Origin: SG8-41 sp036397875
Lineage (GTDB): Bacteria; Pseudomonadota; Gammaproteobacteria; Burkholderiales; SG8-41
Direction of reading: 5' to 3'
Length of the DNA: 64,000 nt
NCBI GenBank assembly: GCA_036397875.1
Contig: DASWIC010000296.1
Location: 1 to 64,000, forward strand
This document shows positions 19,001-27,725 of this stretch, in pieces. The notes below the pieces were generated by a model, which was not told where the DNA came from, searched no databases, and worked only from the letters and a program-made list of their open reading frames with translations. Every line of letters begins with the position of its first letter. Position 1 is the stretch's first letter. The position numbers and the translations under genes are program-made.

Positions 19001-20723
19001 TCTCCATCTCGAAGAAATCGAGCACGGGCTGGCTGATCTCCAGCCGCAGGGGCGGATTCATCTCGTCGATGCCGAGGAGGTTGGGCTTCGGCCCGATGAA
19101 GGACACGAGCGAAGTCACCAGCTCCTCGCGGATGGGATCGATCGCGGGATTCGTCACCTGCGCGAAGAGCTGCTGGAAATAGTGGTATAACGTCTTGTTT
19201 TTAAAAGACAAGACGGCGAGAGCGGCGTCGTTGCCCATGGAGCCGACCGGCTCCTCGCCGTTCGAGGCCATCGGCGCCAGCTGGAACTTGATATCTTCCT
19301 GCGTATAGCCGAACGCCTGCTGCCGGTCGAGCAACGGCACCTCCGATTTGAGCGGCGGCGTCTTCTCGGTTTCGACTTCGTCGAGCTTGACGCGTATCCG
19401 CTCGATCCACTCGGCGTAGGGCCTGGCCGAGGCAAGCGTGTCCTTCAACTCCTTGTCGTCGATGATGCGGCCCTTCTCGAGGTCCACCAGGAACATCTTG
19501 CCCGGCTGCAGGCGCCACTTCTTAACGATTTTCTCCTCGGGCACCGGCAGGCAACCGCACTCGGAACCCATGATCACGAGGTCGTCCGCGGTCACGATAT
19601 AGCGGGAGGGGCGCAACCCGTTGCGGTCGAGGGTCGCGCCGATCCGCAGCCCGTCGGTGAAGGCAATCGAGGCCGGGCCATCCCACGGCTCCATCATGGC
19701 GGCGTGGTATTCGTAGAATGCGCGCCGGGCGGGATCCATCAGGGTGTGGTTTTCCCATGCCTCCGGGATCATCATCATCACGGCGTGGGCGATCGAATAG
19801 CCGCCCATCACCAGCAGCTCCAGCGCATTGTCGAACGAGGCCGAATCCGACTGCCCGTCGTAGATCAGCGGCCAGACCTTGTCGAGGTCCCGGCCGAGCG
19901 TGGGCGAGGAGATGGCGCCCTGACGCGCGCGGATCCAGTTGATGTTGCCGCGCAGGGTGTTGATCTCGCCGTTGTGGCAGATCATGCGGAAGGGGTGCGC
20001 GAGATCCCAGCTGGGGAAGGTGTTGGTTGAGAAGCGCTGGTGCACGAGGGCGAGCGCGGATTCGACGCGCGCGTCCTTCAGATCGAGGTAGTACTCGCCC
20101 ACCTGGTAGGCGAGCAGCATGCCCTTGTAGCAGATCGTCCGCGCCGAAAAGGTGGGCACGTAGAACTCCTTGCCGTGGGCGAGCTTCAACGCCTGGATGG
20201 CGTGCCCCGCGCTCTTGCGGATGATGTAGAGCTTGCGTTCGAGCGCGTCGGTGACCGTGATTCCCTTGCCGCGGCCGACGAACACCTGCCGGATGGCGGG
20301 CTCGATCTTCTTCGCGGGCTCGGCGAGGTCGGAGTTGTCGACCGGCACGTCGCGCCAGCCGAGCAGCACTTGGCCCTCGTCCTTGATCGCGCGCTCGATT
20401 TCGTATTCGCAAGCCAGCCGCGAGGCGGGATCGCGCGGCAGAAACACCATGCCGACGCCATACTGGCCGACCGGCGGCAGCTTCACGCCGCGCTTCGCCA
20501 TCTCCTCGCGGAAGAACCGGTCGGGAAGCTGGATCAGGCAGCCCGCGCCGTCGGAGAGCTTCGGATCCCAGCCCACCGCGCCGCGATGCGTGAGATTCTT
20601 CAACACCGTCAGGCCCTGCTCGACGATGGCGTGGCTCTTCTTGCCCTTGATGTGCGCGACGAAACCGACGCCGCACGCGTCGTGCTCGTGGCGCGAATCG
20701 TATAACCCCTGCGCGGGCGGCAT
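16077..20723 (-). CDS. gltB: Glutamate synthase (NADPH) large subunit
   Basis: Alpha subunit of glutamate synthase; transfers the amide of glutamine to 2-oxoglutarate to give glutamate. About 1,548 residues from ATG 20723. A short propeptide precedes the class II glutaminase nucleophile Cys17 (HEHDACGVGF). A central domain follows, then the FMN-binding synthase domain with a 3Fe-4S cluster motif (CIMMRKCHLNTCPVG), then the C-terminal beta-helix (GGTVVVLGTTGRNFAAGMSGG). An upstream frame to 20801 exists, but the residues before MPPAQGLYD do not look like the family. Channelling of ammonia between domains and partnership with GltD are established for the family. Confidence 0.96.
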   Translation of the reverse strand: MPPAQGLYDSRHEHDACGVGFVAHIKGKKSHAIVEQGLTVLKNLTHRGAVGWDPKLSDGAGCLIQLPDRFFREEMAKRGVKLPPVGQYGVGMVFLPRDPASRLACEYEIERAIKDEGQVLLGWRDVPVDNSDLAEPAKKIEPAIRQVFVGRGKGITVTDALERKLYIIRKSAGHAIQALKLAHGKEFYVPTFSARTICYKGMLLAYQVGEYYLDLKDARVESALALVHQRFSTNTFPSWDLAHPFRMICHNGEINTLRGNINWIRARQGAISSPTLGRDLDKVWPLIYDGQSDSASFDNALELLVMGGYSIAHAVMMMIPEAWENHTLMDPARRAFYEYHAAMMEPWDGPASIAFTDGLRIGATLDRNGLRPSRYIVTADDLVIMGSECGCLPVPEEKIVKKWRLQPGKMFLVDLEKGRIIDDKELKDTLASARPYAEWIERIRVKLDEVETEKTPPLKSEVPLLDRQQAFGYTQEDIKFQLAPMASNGEEPVGSMGNDAALAVLSFKNKTLYHYFQQLFAQVTNPAIDPIREELVTSLVSFIGPKPNLLGIDEMNPPLRLEISQPVLDFFEMEKIRHIDRYTDGKFKSFEIDTTYPIAWGKEAVEARLASLCAQAEDAVRAGFSVIVISDRGVERNLVAIPALLALSAIHQHLVNKGLRTSTGLVVETGSAREVHHFALLGGYGAEAVHPYLALETLLDLAGRGEFGSGVDGRKAIKNYVKAVGKGLKKVMSKMGISTYMSYTGAQIFEAVGLAHSLVDKYFTGTASLVGGIDVFDAADESIRMHQAAFNNEDPVLRGALDAGGDYAWRVRGEEHMWTPDAIAKLQHSARSNSYQTYQEYAAIINDQSKRHLTFRGLFEFRFDRCTTVPIEEVEPAAEIVKRFSTGAMSLGAISTEAHTVLAIAMNRLGGKSNTGEGGEDRKRYAPVAAGETLLSRLGRERVEVDIPLEEGDSLKSKIVQVASGRFGVTAEYLASSEMMQIKIAQGAKPGEGGQLPGRKVSEYIAEIRYATPGVELISPPPHHDIYSIEDIAQLIHDLKNANPEAAVSVKLVSEVGVGTVAAGVSKAKSDHVTIAGHDGGTGASPWSSILHAGTPWELGLAETQQTLVLNRLRGRIAVQVDGQMKTGRDVVVGALLGADEFGFSTAPLVVEGCIMMRKCHLNTCPVGVATQDPVLRRKFEGKPEHVVNYFFFVAEEARELMAKLGIRRFNDLIGRADLLDTRKGIEHWKAKGLDFSKIFAVPQMPAEVARYYSEKQTHGLEKALDNRLIELARPALERRERVTIETPIRNINRTVGTMLSWEIARRYGHEGLPDDSIHIRLAGSAGQSFGAFLARGVTLDLIGDTNDYCGKGLSGGRISVQPSPKFRGEPTENIITGNVVLYGAICGEAYFRGVAGERFAVRNSGAQAVVEGVGDHGCEYMTGGTVVVLGTTGRNFAAGMSGGIAYVLDADGEFARRCNASMVALEPLVAEAEQEAKLTRDLWHGGMADEAIVKRLIENHARHTGSAQAKRVLERWNEFRPKFVKVFPNEYRRALGELAAKGRRIAA

Positions 20724-20831
20724 TCCTGGTTGGTCCACTCGGCGCGTCCTAGAGAGCCCGTCGATTCCGTTGCCTGCGCTCGTCCTGCTGCGCTGCAACA
20801 AGCAGGAGCGAAAGCGCCGGCGCGAAGAGGA

Positions 20832-20860
20832 AGTTTACTGCCATCAGCTACTTACAGCAA
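20832..20860 (-). promoter_or_regulatory. Candidate sigma-70 promoter for gltB
   Basis: On the minus strand, TTGCTG (20860-20855) and TAAACT (20837-20832) are separated by exactly 17 bases, about 110 bases before the gltB ATG. Each hexamer matches four of six consensus positions. Confidence 0.4.
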
Positions 20861-20891
20861 TAGTTTTGCAGGCCGGGCCGATTGCCCCAGG

Positions 20892-22019
20892 TCAGGTTTC
20901 CTCGATGGCAAACAGCCGCCGGTGCTCGAGGATCGCGTAGCGGTCCGTCATGCCGGCAATGTAATCGGCGATGGCGCGCGGCGCATCCGCGCGCGCCCGC
21001 TCCTGGAATTCGGGCGGCAGCAGCCGGCTGTCCGCCAGCAACGCCGTGAACAGGTCTGCCACGATCCGGCGCGCCTTGTTGCTCATGCGCACCACGCGAT
21101 AGTGGCGGTAGAGGTGCTCGCGCAGGAAGCGCTTCAGGTCCTCGCTTTCCTTGCGGATACGCGGGCTGAACGCGATCAGCGGCGGCGCCCGCCGCACGTC
21201 CTCGATTGTGCCGGGCGCGTGCCTGCGGATGTTCTCCGCGCTGGTGCGTACGAGGTCCGTGACCAGGGTGTCGATCATGCGCCGCACCGTCTCGTGCCGG
21301 AGCCGCCGGGGCGGGAGCCGGGAATACTCGCGCAGGACGGCCTTCATGTGGCGCGCGAACACCGTTACCTCCGAAAGTTGCGCCAGGTCGAGTAGCCCGG
21401 ACCGCACGCCGTCATCCACGTCGTGGTTGTTGTAGGCAATCTCGTCTGCGAGGTTGGCGACCTGCGCTTCCAGCGACGGGCGCCGCCGCTTCACGAAGCG
21501 CTCCCCGATTTCGCCGAGCGCACGGGCGTTCTTGAGGGAGCAGTGCTTCAATATTCCTTCGCGCGCCTCGAACGTCAGGTTGAGGCCGTCGAATGCGGCG
21601 TAGCGCTGCTCCAGCATGTCCACCACGCGCAGGCTTTGCAGGTTGTGCTCAAAGCCCCCGTAGGGCCGCATGCAGGCATGAAGCGCGTCCTGGCCGGTAT
21701 GGCCGAAAGGGGTATGGCCAAGGTCATGCGCGAGCGCAACGGCTTCGGTCAGGTCCTCGTCGAGCCGCAGGCTGCGCGCGACCGTTCTCGCGATCTGTGC
21801 CACCTCGAGGCTGTGCGTGAGGCGGGTGCGGAACAGATCGCCTTCGTGGTTGACGAAGACCTGGGTCTTGTACTCCAGGCGGCGGAAGGCGGTGGAATGC
21901 ACGATGCGGTCGCGGTCGCGCTGGTATTCGCTGCGGCCGCGCGGCGGGGCCTCGCGGTGGCGGCGGCCGCGCGAGCGCTCCGGCCGCGCCGCGTAGGGGG
22001 CAAGGTCACGCCCGGACAT
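20892..22019 (-). CDS. dgt: Deoxyguanosinetriphosphate triphosphohydrolase-like HD protein
   Basis: HD-superfamily dNTP triphosphohydrolase; hydrolyses dGTP (or other dNTPs) to the nucleoside and tripolyphosphate. The metal-binding residues are visible in RLTHSLEVAQIARTVAR and AHDLGHTPFGHTG in the first third. From ATG 22019 it is 375 residues, close to the short dGTPase-like family rather than the 505-residue E. coli Dgt. This start overlaps the last 14 bases of aroB; the frame also opens at 22043, inside aroB, but adds eight residues with no family resemblance. Cotranscription with aroK-aroB is likely. Confidence 0.9.
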   Translation of the reverse strand: MSGRDLAPYAARPERSRGRRHREAPPRGRSEYQRDRDRIVHSTAFRRLEYKTQVFVNHEGDLFRTRLTHSLEVAQIARTVARSLRLDEDLTEAVALAHDLGHTPFGHTGQDALHACMRPYGGFEHNLQSLRVVDMLEQRYAAFDGLNLTFEAREGILKHCSLKNARALGEIGERFVKRRRPSLEAQVANLADEIAYNNHDVDDGVRSGLLDLAQLSEVTVFARHMKAVLREYSRLPPRRLRHETVRRMIDTLVTDLVRTSAENIRRHAPGTIEDVRRAPPLIAFSPRIRKESEDLKRFLREHLYRHYRVVRMSNKARRIVADLFTALLADSRLLPPEFQERARADAPRAIADYIAGMTDRYAILEHRRLFAIEET

Positions 22020-23100
22020 GCACGGCGCCGGCGTCGAGCACATCGCCGAGCGCGGCGCGCGGCACCTCGCCCGAAACGTAAGCTTCCCCGATGCGCTTGG
22101 GCAGCACGAAGTGGATGCGGCCGCCCGCCACTTTCTTGTCGTGGCCCATCAGCTCGAGGTAGCGCTCCAGGCCGAGCCTGGGCGGTTCAAGAGGCAGGCC
22201 TGCCGACTTCAGAAGCGCGGCGAGGCGGCGCACGTCCTCGGCCGCAAGGTGCCCAAGGCGCTGCGACAGCTTCGCCGCCAGCAGCATGCCGGCGGCAATC
22301 GCCTCGCCGTGGAGCCAGGTGCCGTAGCCGGTGCCGGCCTCGATGGCGTGACCGAACGTGTGGCCCAGGTTCAGAAGAGCGCGGGGACCGGTTTCCAGCT
22401 CGTCCCGTGCGACCACTTCGGCCTTGTTGGCGCAGGAGCGCTCGATAGCATAGGCGAGCGCCTCGGGCTCGCGCCGGACGAGCCGGGCCATGTTGGCTTC
22501 AAGCCACTCGAAGAACGGCGCGTCCCGGATCACGCCGTATTTGATGATCTCCGCCAGTCCGGCCGCCAGCTCGCGGGGCGGCAGCGTCGCGAGCGTGTCG
22601 GTGTCGGAGATCACCGCGAGCGGCTGGTAGAACGCTCCGATCATGTTCTTGCCGAGCGGATGGTTGATCGCAGTCTTGCCCCCGACCGCGGAGTCGACCT
22701 GCGCGAGCAGCGTCGTCGGCACCTGGATATAGGGCACGCCACGGAGGTAGACCGCCGCGGCGAAGCCGGCGAGGTCGCCCACGACGCCGCCACCGAGGGC
22801 AATCAAGGTGGTGCCGCGCTCGCAACGGTGCTCGAGCAGCGCATCGAAGATGCGGTTGAGCGTTTCCCACGTCTTGAACGACTCGCCGTCCGGCAGCGTG
22901 ATGCCCACCACACTCACGCCGCGGCCCTCCAGCGTGCGCTGGAGCGCCGCGAGATAGAGCGGTGCAATGGTAGAACTGGTGACGATGGCGGCGGTTTTCT
23001 GCGGCAGCCGCTCCACGATCAGCTCGGGGCGGGTGAGGAGGCCCGCTCCGATATAGATCGGATAGCTGCGGCTGCCCAGCTCGACCTTTAGAATCTGCAT
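22006..23100 (-). CDS. aroB: 3-dehydroquinate synthase
   Basis: Second enzyme of the shikimate pathway: cyclises DAHP to 3-dehydroquinate using NAD+ and a divalent metal. The 364-residue length is standard. Motifs seen are the NAD-binding GGGVVGDLAGFAAAVYLRG near 103-121, PTTLLAQVDSAVGGKTAINHP near 127-147, and metal-ligand histidines in NLGHTFGHAIEAGTGYG. It follows aroK after 22 bases and overlaps dgt, as in the aroK-aroB pair of many Proteobacteria. Confidence 0.96.
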   Translation of the reverse strand: MQILKVELGSRSYPIYIGAGLLTRPELIVERLPQKTAAIVTSSTIAPLYLAALQRTLEGRGVSVVGITLPDGESFKTWETLNRIFDALLEHRCERGTTLIALGGGVVGDLAGFAAAVYLRGVPYIQVPTTLLAQVDSAVGGKTAINHPLGKNMIGAFYQPLAVISDTDTLATLPPRELAAGLAEIIKYGVIRDAPFFEWLEANMARLVRREPEALAYAIERSCANKAEVVARDELETGPRALLNLGHTFGHAIEAGTGYGTWLHGEAIAAGMLLAAKLSQRLGHLAAEDVRRLAALLKSAGLPLEPPRLGLERYLELMGHDKKVAGGRIHFVLPKRIGEAYVSGEVPRAALGDVLDAGAVHVRA

Positions 23101-23122
23101 GGCCTGGTGTGGTCCCGTCCGT

Positions 23123-23722
23123 TCAGCCGGCGCGCAGCGGCGCGCCGGCCCCTTCGGCTGCGTCGGACTGGCGTTCGATCAATTGCTGTTCCACCCGGTG
23201 CACGAGGCTGCCCAGGCTCTGGCTGCCGGTGTCGACGATGATATCGGCGACGCTGCGATAGAGCGGATCGCGCTCGGCAAACAGCTGTTCGAGCTTGGTG
23301 AGCGGCTGGTCGGTCTGGAGCAACGGCCGATTCCGGTCGTGACGGGTCCTCTGCCAGAGGTCGGCCGCCACCGCGCGCAGGTAGACGACCGCGCCGTGCT
23401 CGGTCAGCAGCTTGCGGTTCTCCGCGGACAGGACGGCACCGCCGCCGGTGGCAAGCACGATGTCGCCGTGGGCGACGAGCTCGGCCAGCATCCTCGCTTC
23501 GCGCGCGCGGAAACCGGCCTCGCCCTCGATCTCAAAAATAAGGGGGATTTTCACTCCGGTGGTGCGCTCGATTTCCTCGTCGCAGTCGTAGAAGGTCTTG
23601 TCGAGGCGTCGCGCGAGACGCCTGCCCACCGAGGTCTTGCCTGCGCCCATCAAGCCCACGAGGAATATGCTGCCGCGGATACGCCCGTGCGCGTCCGCCG
23701 GTTTCTGCCTGCCGCCAGTCAT
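23123..23722 (-). CDS. aroK: Shikimate kinase
   Basis: Phosphorylates shikimate with ATP. Of the 199 residues, the Walker A loop is GLMGAGKTSVGRRLA at about 23-37, the shikimate-binding Asp lies in FYDCDEEIE, and GEAGFRAREARML and ATGGGAVL complete the substrate site. There is an N-terminal extension of about 15 residues before the first strand (SIFLVGLMG). It is downstream of pilQ, beyond the pil operon terminator, and upstream of aroB. Confidence 0.95.
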   Translation of the reverse strand: MTGGRQKPADAHGRIRGSIFLVGLMGAGKTSVGRRLARRLDKTFYDCDEEIERTTGVKIPLIFEIEGEAGFRAREARMLAELVAHGDIVLATGGGAVLSAENRKLLTEHGAVVYLRAVAADLWQRTRHDRNRPLLQTDQPLTKLEQLFAERDPLYRSVADIIVDTGSQSLGSLVHRVEQQLIERQSDAAEGAGAPLRAG

Positions 23723-23785
23723 GGGGCGATTCTAGCGGAATGGGGAGGCGCCGCATAACGCGACGACGGGCTGTGCCACCGCAAA

Positions 23786-23812
23786 CAAAAAAGGCGGCCA
23801 TGCGGCCGCCTT
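23786..23812 (-). terminator. Intrinsic terminator of the pil operon
   Basis: On the minus strand a perfect 9-base stem (AAGGCGGCC / GGCCGCCTT) with a four-base loop is followed by a run of T (complement of the A-run 23787-23792). It starts 23 bases after the pilQ stop, so pilMNOPQ transcription should end here and aroK needs its own start or read-through. Confidence 0.8.
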
Positions 23813-23835
23813 CTTCGCGGGTAGCCTGCGGCTGG

Positions 23836-25956
23836 TTATTGCCGCAGCGTCAAGCCGTCCTTGAGGATGCGGGGCGTGATGAATATCAGCAGCTCGTTGC
23901 GGTTGTCGGTCCGCAGGTTCTGCTTGAACATCCACCCGACGAACGGCAGGTCGCCGAGCACCGGAACCTTGTTCGTCTGGTTGTTCTCGGTCTGCTGGTA
24001 GATGCCGCCGATCACCACCGTGCCGCCGTTCTCCACCAGCACCTCGGTCACGATCTGCTTGGTGTCGATCGACGGGCCGGCGAGCGTGTTCTGGCCCACG
24101 CTGTCCTTGTGGACGTTGAGATTCATGATCACATTGTCATCGGGCGTGACCTGGGGCTTGACCTTCAACGAGAGCGTCGCCTTCTTGAACGCCACGCTGG
24201 TGGCGCCGCTCGAGGTCGCCTGCTGGTACGGGATTTCCGTGCCTTGCTCGATGATGGCCTCGACCTGGTCGGCGGTGATGACGCGCGGGCTCGAGATGAT
24301 CTTGCCCTTGCCGTCGGCCTGCAGCGCGGTCAGTTCGAGGTTGAGGAACTTCGCCGAGTTCTCCCGGAACAGCACCAGCGAGAACGCGCCAGGGTTGGCG
24401 CCGGCGAGCCCCGGCACCGGCAGGTTCACGGACAGCGAATCGGTGAACGGCGGCGCTGTCACCTGCCCGGTGTGAAAACCCGGATCGGTGATCTGACCGC
24501 CGGGGAGCGCGCGCACCGTAGTGTTGTTCTGGCTTCCGGCCTTCAGGCCCTGACCCGTCAGATCGTGATAGCCGAGCCGGACGCCGAGGTTGCGGCCGAA
24601 ATTGTCGCTTGCCTCCACGATGCGCGACTCGATCATCACCTGGCGCACCGGCACGTCGACCTTGCGGATGAGCCTGCGCACTTCCTCGAGCCGCGTCGGC
24701 GTGTCCTGCACGAATATGGTGTTGGTGCGCGGATCGACCACGGCGCTGCCGCGCTTGGAGAGCACGCGCTGCTGCGGATCCGCCAGCAGCTTCTGCAGGT
24801 CAGCTCCTTTCTGGTAGTTCAGCTGGAAGCTTTCGGTGCGCGTAGGCTCGAGGTCCACGATCTGCTGCTGCGCTTCGAGCGCCAGTTTCTCGCGCGTTGC
24901 CAGCTCGTCGCGCGGCGCGATCCACACCACGTTGCCGGTCTTGCGCATGTCCAGGCCCTTCGCCCGCAGAATGATGTCGAGCGCCTGGTCCCACGGCACG
25001 TCCTTCAGCCGCAGCGTCAGGTTGCCGCCCACCGTGTCGCTCGTGATGATATTCAACCCCGTGAAATCCGCGATTACCTGCAGCACCGCGCGCACTTCCA
25101 CGTTCTGGAAATTGAGCGAGAGCTTCTCGCCGGTATAGCCGCTGCCGCGCGCGATGCGGCTGGCGTCCTCGGCCTGCGGTTTGACTTCCACGATGAAGCG
25201 GGTGTCGGTCTGGTAGGCGGTGTGCTCCCAGGTTCCGCGCGGCTCGATCACGACCCGGGTATTTCCGCCCTGCGGGAAGGTGTCGATGGTCTGCACCACC
25301 GTGCCAAAGTCGGTGACGTCAAGACGCCGCTGCAGGTTCCGCGGCAGCGCGGTATTGACGAAGTCGATGATGATGGTCTTGCCCTGGAGCTTGAGATCAA
25401 TGCCGACGGCGCTGTCCGACAGGTCCACTATGACGCGCCCCTCGCCGGCACCGCCGCGCCGGAAGTCGACGTCGCGCAGCGCATGGCGCCGGTCACCCGG
25501 CCGCGCCTCCGCAAAATGGGTGGTCGCGCCGGCGGGACTCGCCACGGCGGCGGCGCCCTGCAGGGTAATCAGCAGCGTCCGCCCTTCAATCTGCGTGTCA
25601 TAGCCGCTGGCGCGGGCGAGGTTGAGTACCAGCCGCGTGCGGTCGCCCGCCTGCACCACGTTGATGGTGCGCAGGTCCCCCTCGGCCACTTCCTGGGTGC
25701 TGCGGCCGAGCGTGCTGGTGGTATTGAGGAAGTCAAAGGCGATGCGCGGCGGGTTGGTCACCGTGAATCCGGCGGGCGGGCCCGCCAGCGGCTGCCTGAG
25801 CGTCACGCGGACGATGACCTTTCCAGCGGTCGCAGGCGACACATTGATCGACTCGATACTGTTAGCCTGGGCGCGCGCGGCGAGGCTCGCGCACGCGAGC
25901 GTGAGCGCCAGCACGCCCTGGAGGGCCCATGAACCGAACAATCCCTTGAGCTTCAT
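23836..25956 (-). CDS. pilQ: Type IV pilus secretin
   Basis: Forms the outer-membrane ring through which the type IV pilus passes. The 706 residues have a signal peptide (about 1-29, ending AARAQ), AMIN domain material that binds peptidoglycan (ESINVSPATAGKVIVRVTLRQPL onward), a secretin N0/STN-like segment (LSLNFQNVEVRAVLQVIADFTG), an N1 domain, and the C-terminal secretin pore ending VPVLGDLPFVGWMFKQ followed by a short tail. The ATG overlaps the pilP stop as ATGA. Last gene of pilMNOPQ. Confidence 0.95.
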   Translation of the reverse strand: MKLKGLFGSWALQGVLALTLACASLAARAQANSIESINVSPATAGKVIVRVTLRQPLAGPPAGFTVTNPPRIAFDFLNTTSTLGRSTQEVAEGDLRTINVVQAGDRTRLVLNLARASGYDTQIEGRTLLITLQGAAAVASPAGATTHFAEARPGDRRHALRDVDFRRGGAGEGRVIVDLSDSAVGIDLKLQGKTIIIDFVNTALPRNLQRRLDVTDFGTVVQTIDTFPQGGNTRVVIEPRGTWEHTAYQTDTRFIVEVKPQAEDASRIARGSGYTGEKLSLNFQNVEVRAVLQVIADFTGLNIITSDTVGGNLTLRLKDVPWDQALDIILRAKGLDMRKTGNVVWIAPRDELATREKLALEAQQQIVDLEPTRTESFQLNYQKGADLQKLLADPQQRVLSKRGSAVVDPRTNTIFVQDTPTRLEEVRRLIRKVDVPVRQVMIESRIVEASDNFGRNLGVRLGYHDLTGQGLKAGSQNNTTVRALPGGQITDPGFHTGQVTAPPFTDSLSVNLPVPGLAGANPGAFSLVLFRENSAKFLNLELTALQADGKGKIISSPRVITADQVEAIIEQGTEIPYQQATSSGATSVAFKKATLSLKVKPQVTPDDNVIMNLNVHKDSVGQNTLAGPSIDTKQIVTEVLVENGGTVVIGGIYQQTENNQTNKVPVLGDLPFVGWMFKQNLRTDNRNELLIFITPRILKDGLTLRQ

Positions 25957-26483
25957 TTTTTTGCCTCCTGTTCATCCTGCAGCAACAGCAAGCGTTCTTC
26001 TTCCTTCCAGTCGTTGCCGCTGTCCTGAATCAGCTCCTTCAGCTTCACCGCCGATTCGGTGATGTCGATGACGCGCCCGAAGTTCTGCCCCATGAAGTCC
26101 CCCATCTTGACCCGGTATAGATTGTTGTCCGGAGTCTTGATCAGCGCGAAGTTCTCCTGCTTCTGGGAGAGCGATCCCACCATCTTCAGGTTTTCCAGCG
26201 GAAATGCCTCCAGCGGCCCTTTGCGGCGGTCGTCGGGAGGAAGCCTGGGGTCCCGCTTGGCGGACCTGGGCGGCTCGATCTTGCGCGCTACGAACGGATC
26301 GAGGAGATCGAACGCCGCATATTCGAACGGCTCGTAGGGTTTGACTTCCGGCAGCGGGGGAATGCGGCCGCGCGGCATGTTGTCCGAATCCCTGACGAAT
26401 TGACGGAGATCCGAATGCTGCTCGCCGCTGCATGCCACGAGCGCGACGCAAGCAAGCGCGCCGATGAAGAGATGTCGCCTCAT
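25953..26483 (-). CDS. pilP: Type IV pilus assembly lipoprotein
   Basis: Inner-membrane lipoprotein that links the PilMNO alignment complex to the PilQ secretin. The 176 residues carry a signal peptide with lipobox LVAC (Cys18), a disordered Pro-rich linker, then the compact C-terminal beta domain (LENLKMVGSLSQKQENFALI onward) that binds the PilQ N0 domain in the known systems. Start and stop both overlap the neighbouring pil genes by four bases. Confidence 0.93.
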   Translation of the reverse strand: MRRHLFIGALACVALVACSGEQHSDLRQFVRDSDNMPRGRIPPLPEVKPYEPFEYAAFDLLDPFVARKIEPPRSAKRDPRLPPDDRRKGPLEAFPLENLKMVGSLSQKQENFALIKTPDNNLYRVKMGDFMGQNFGRVIDITESAVKLKELIQDSGNDWKEEERLLLLQDEQEAKK

Positions 26484-27124
26484 CGTTTCCTGCCGGCTTT
26501 CTTGGCAGAGGCGGCCCTTCTCTGCTGTGCCAGCTCCTCGTCATCGAGATAGCGGAAGGTCTTGGCCAGCGCGTCCATCACGAGGCCGCCACCCTTGCCC
26601 GCTTTGGTCAGCGCGATGTTTTCCAGCGTGACGATCCGGGAAAGCTTGCCAATGTCGCTCGCGAACGCACCGATATCATGGTAGTTGCCGGTGACCTTGA
26701 TCGAGATCGGCAGCTCCGCGTAGAACTCGCGCCGGGTTTCCTGCGCGGCGGGTTTGAACAGCTCGAACTGCAGGCCGCGCCCCAGGCCGGCCTGATTGAC
26801 GTCGGTCAACAACGCGTCCATCTCGGCCCTGCCCGGCAGCTGCTTCAACAGCGCCCCAAACTGCTTCTCGATGTCCTCCAGCTGCTTCTGGTAGGCCGGC
26901 AGGTTGATCGCCTCGCTCTTCTTGGTGAGAAACGTCTTGCGCAGGCCCTCTTCCTTCACTTTCTCCTGATTGATGCCCTCGATCTGGTGCTGCCAGTCAA
27001 ACCACCAGCTCGCCGCCACGATCAGGACGAGCGTGATGAACAGCACCCCTAGCTTGGGCAGGATGGGCCAGCTGCCGATCTTCTTCGGATCGAGCCGCCT
27101 CAGGTCGCTCAGTGTCATCGCCAT
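26480..27124 (-). CDS. pilO: Type IV pilus inner-membrane alignment protein
   Basis: Bitopic inner-membrane protein of 214 residues. A short cytoplasmic N-terminus is followed by one transmembrane helix at about 24-43 (LGVLFITLVLIVAASWWFDW), a coiled coil (about 48-90) and a ferredoxin-like periplasmic domain (LPISIKVTGNYHDIGAFASDI). Forms heterodimers with PilN in known systems. It starts seven bases after pilN ends. The C-terminal tail is unusually basic and Ala-rich (RRAASAKKAGRKR). Confidence 0.93.
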   Translation of the reverse strand: MAMTLSDLRRLDPKKIGSWPILPKLGVLFITLVLIVAASWWFDWQHQIEGINQEKVKEEGLRKTFLTKKSEAINLPAYQKQLEDIEKQFGALLKQLPGRAEMDALLTDVNQAGLGRGLQFELFKPAAQETRREFYAELPISIKVTGNYHDIGAFASDIGKLSRIVTLENIALTKAGKGGGLVMDALAKTFRYLDDEELAQQRRAASAKKAGRKR

Positions 27125-27131
27125 GTCGGCC

Positions 27132-27725
27132 TCACTTCTTCGCCGGCGGCTTCCGCGCCGCCTTCCCGGGGGCTTCCTCGGTCTTGGCGCGCGTGATGTT
27201 GATGTTCATGATGAATTCATTGACGCGCTGGCGGTTCTGCTGCACCGCCTTGATCTCCACCAGCCCGGGCTTTTCCAGCTGCGGCGAAGACTCAAGGTTA
27301 CGCATGAGCGTGGACACCCTCGCCTGCGACTCGGTAAGGCCGGTAATGGTCACACGCGAGCCGGTCTGCTTCAGCGCCTTCAGATAGACGCCGTCGGGCA
27401 GCTGGCGGACCAGTTGATCGAGCAGGTGCACCACCTCGGCGCGGTTGCTCTGCAGGGTTTCCACCACCCGCTTGCGCGCCAGCAGCGCCGCGGTCTGCTC
27501 CTTGAGCTTCTGAATTTCGGCGATTTGCTTGTCGAGCTTGACGATCTCGTCCTGGAGGTACTTGTTGCGGGCCTGCTGCGTCTGGAGTTGCTCGTCGAGA
27601 TAGCTGCGCACGACGAACCAGACCGCGCCCCCGAGCACGACCACGAAGGCAAGGAGGACGAAGAATTGCTGCTGCTGCTGTTTGCGCCGGACCTCGCGAT
27701 GCGGCAACAGGTTGATGCGGATCAC
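27132..27725 (-). CDS. pilN: Type IV pilus inner-membrane protein, PilM-binding
   Basis: Bitopic protein of 197 residues. Its cytoplasmic N-terminus, MIRINLLPHREVRRK, is the conserved INLLP peptide that docks into PilM; a transmembrane helix at about 22-42 follows, then a coiled coil and periplasmic domain. The start is GTG at 27725, overlapping the pilM stop as GTGA. The C-terminus is Lys/Ala-rich, like that of the neighbouring pilO product. Confidence 0.93.
   Translation of the reverse strand: MIRINLLPHREVRRKQQQQQFFVLLAFVVVLGGAVWFVVRSYLDEQLQTQQARNKYLQDEIVKLDKQIAEIQKLKEQTAALLARKRVVETLQSNRAEVVHLLDQLVRQLPDGVYLKALKQTGSRVTITGLTESQARVSTLMRNLESSPQLEKPGLVEIKAVQQNRQRVNEFIMNINITRAKTEEAPGKAARKPPAKK

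Noticed and set aside
18027..19190. 387-residue plus-strand frame opposite gltB
   Set aside because: Mirror of the gltB coding sequence with no domain of its own.
23740..25932. 730-residue open frame on the plus strand opposite pilQ
   Set aside because: Antisense to an unmistakable secretin gene; composition is low-complexity Arg/His/Asp-rich with no motif.
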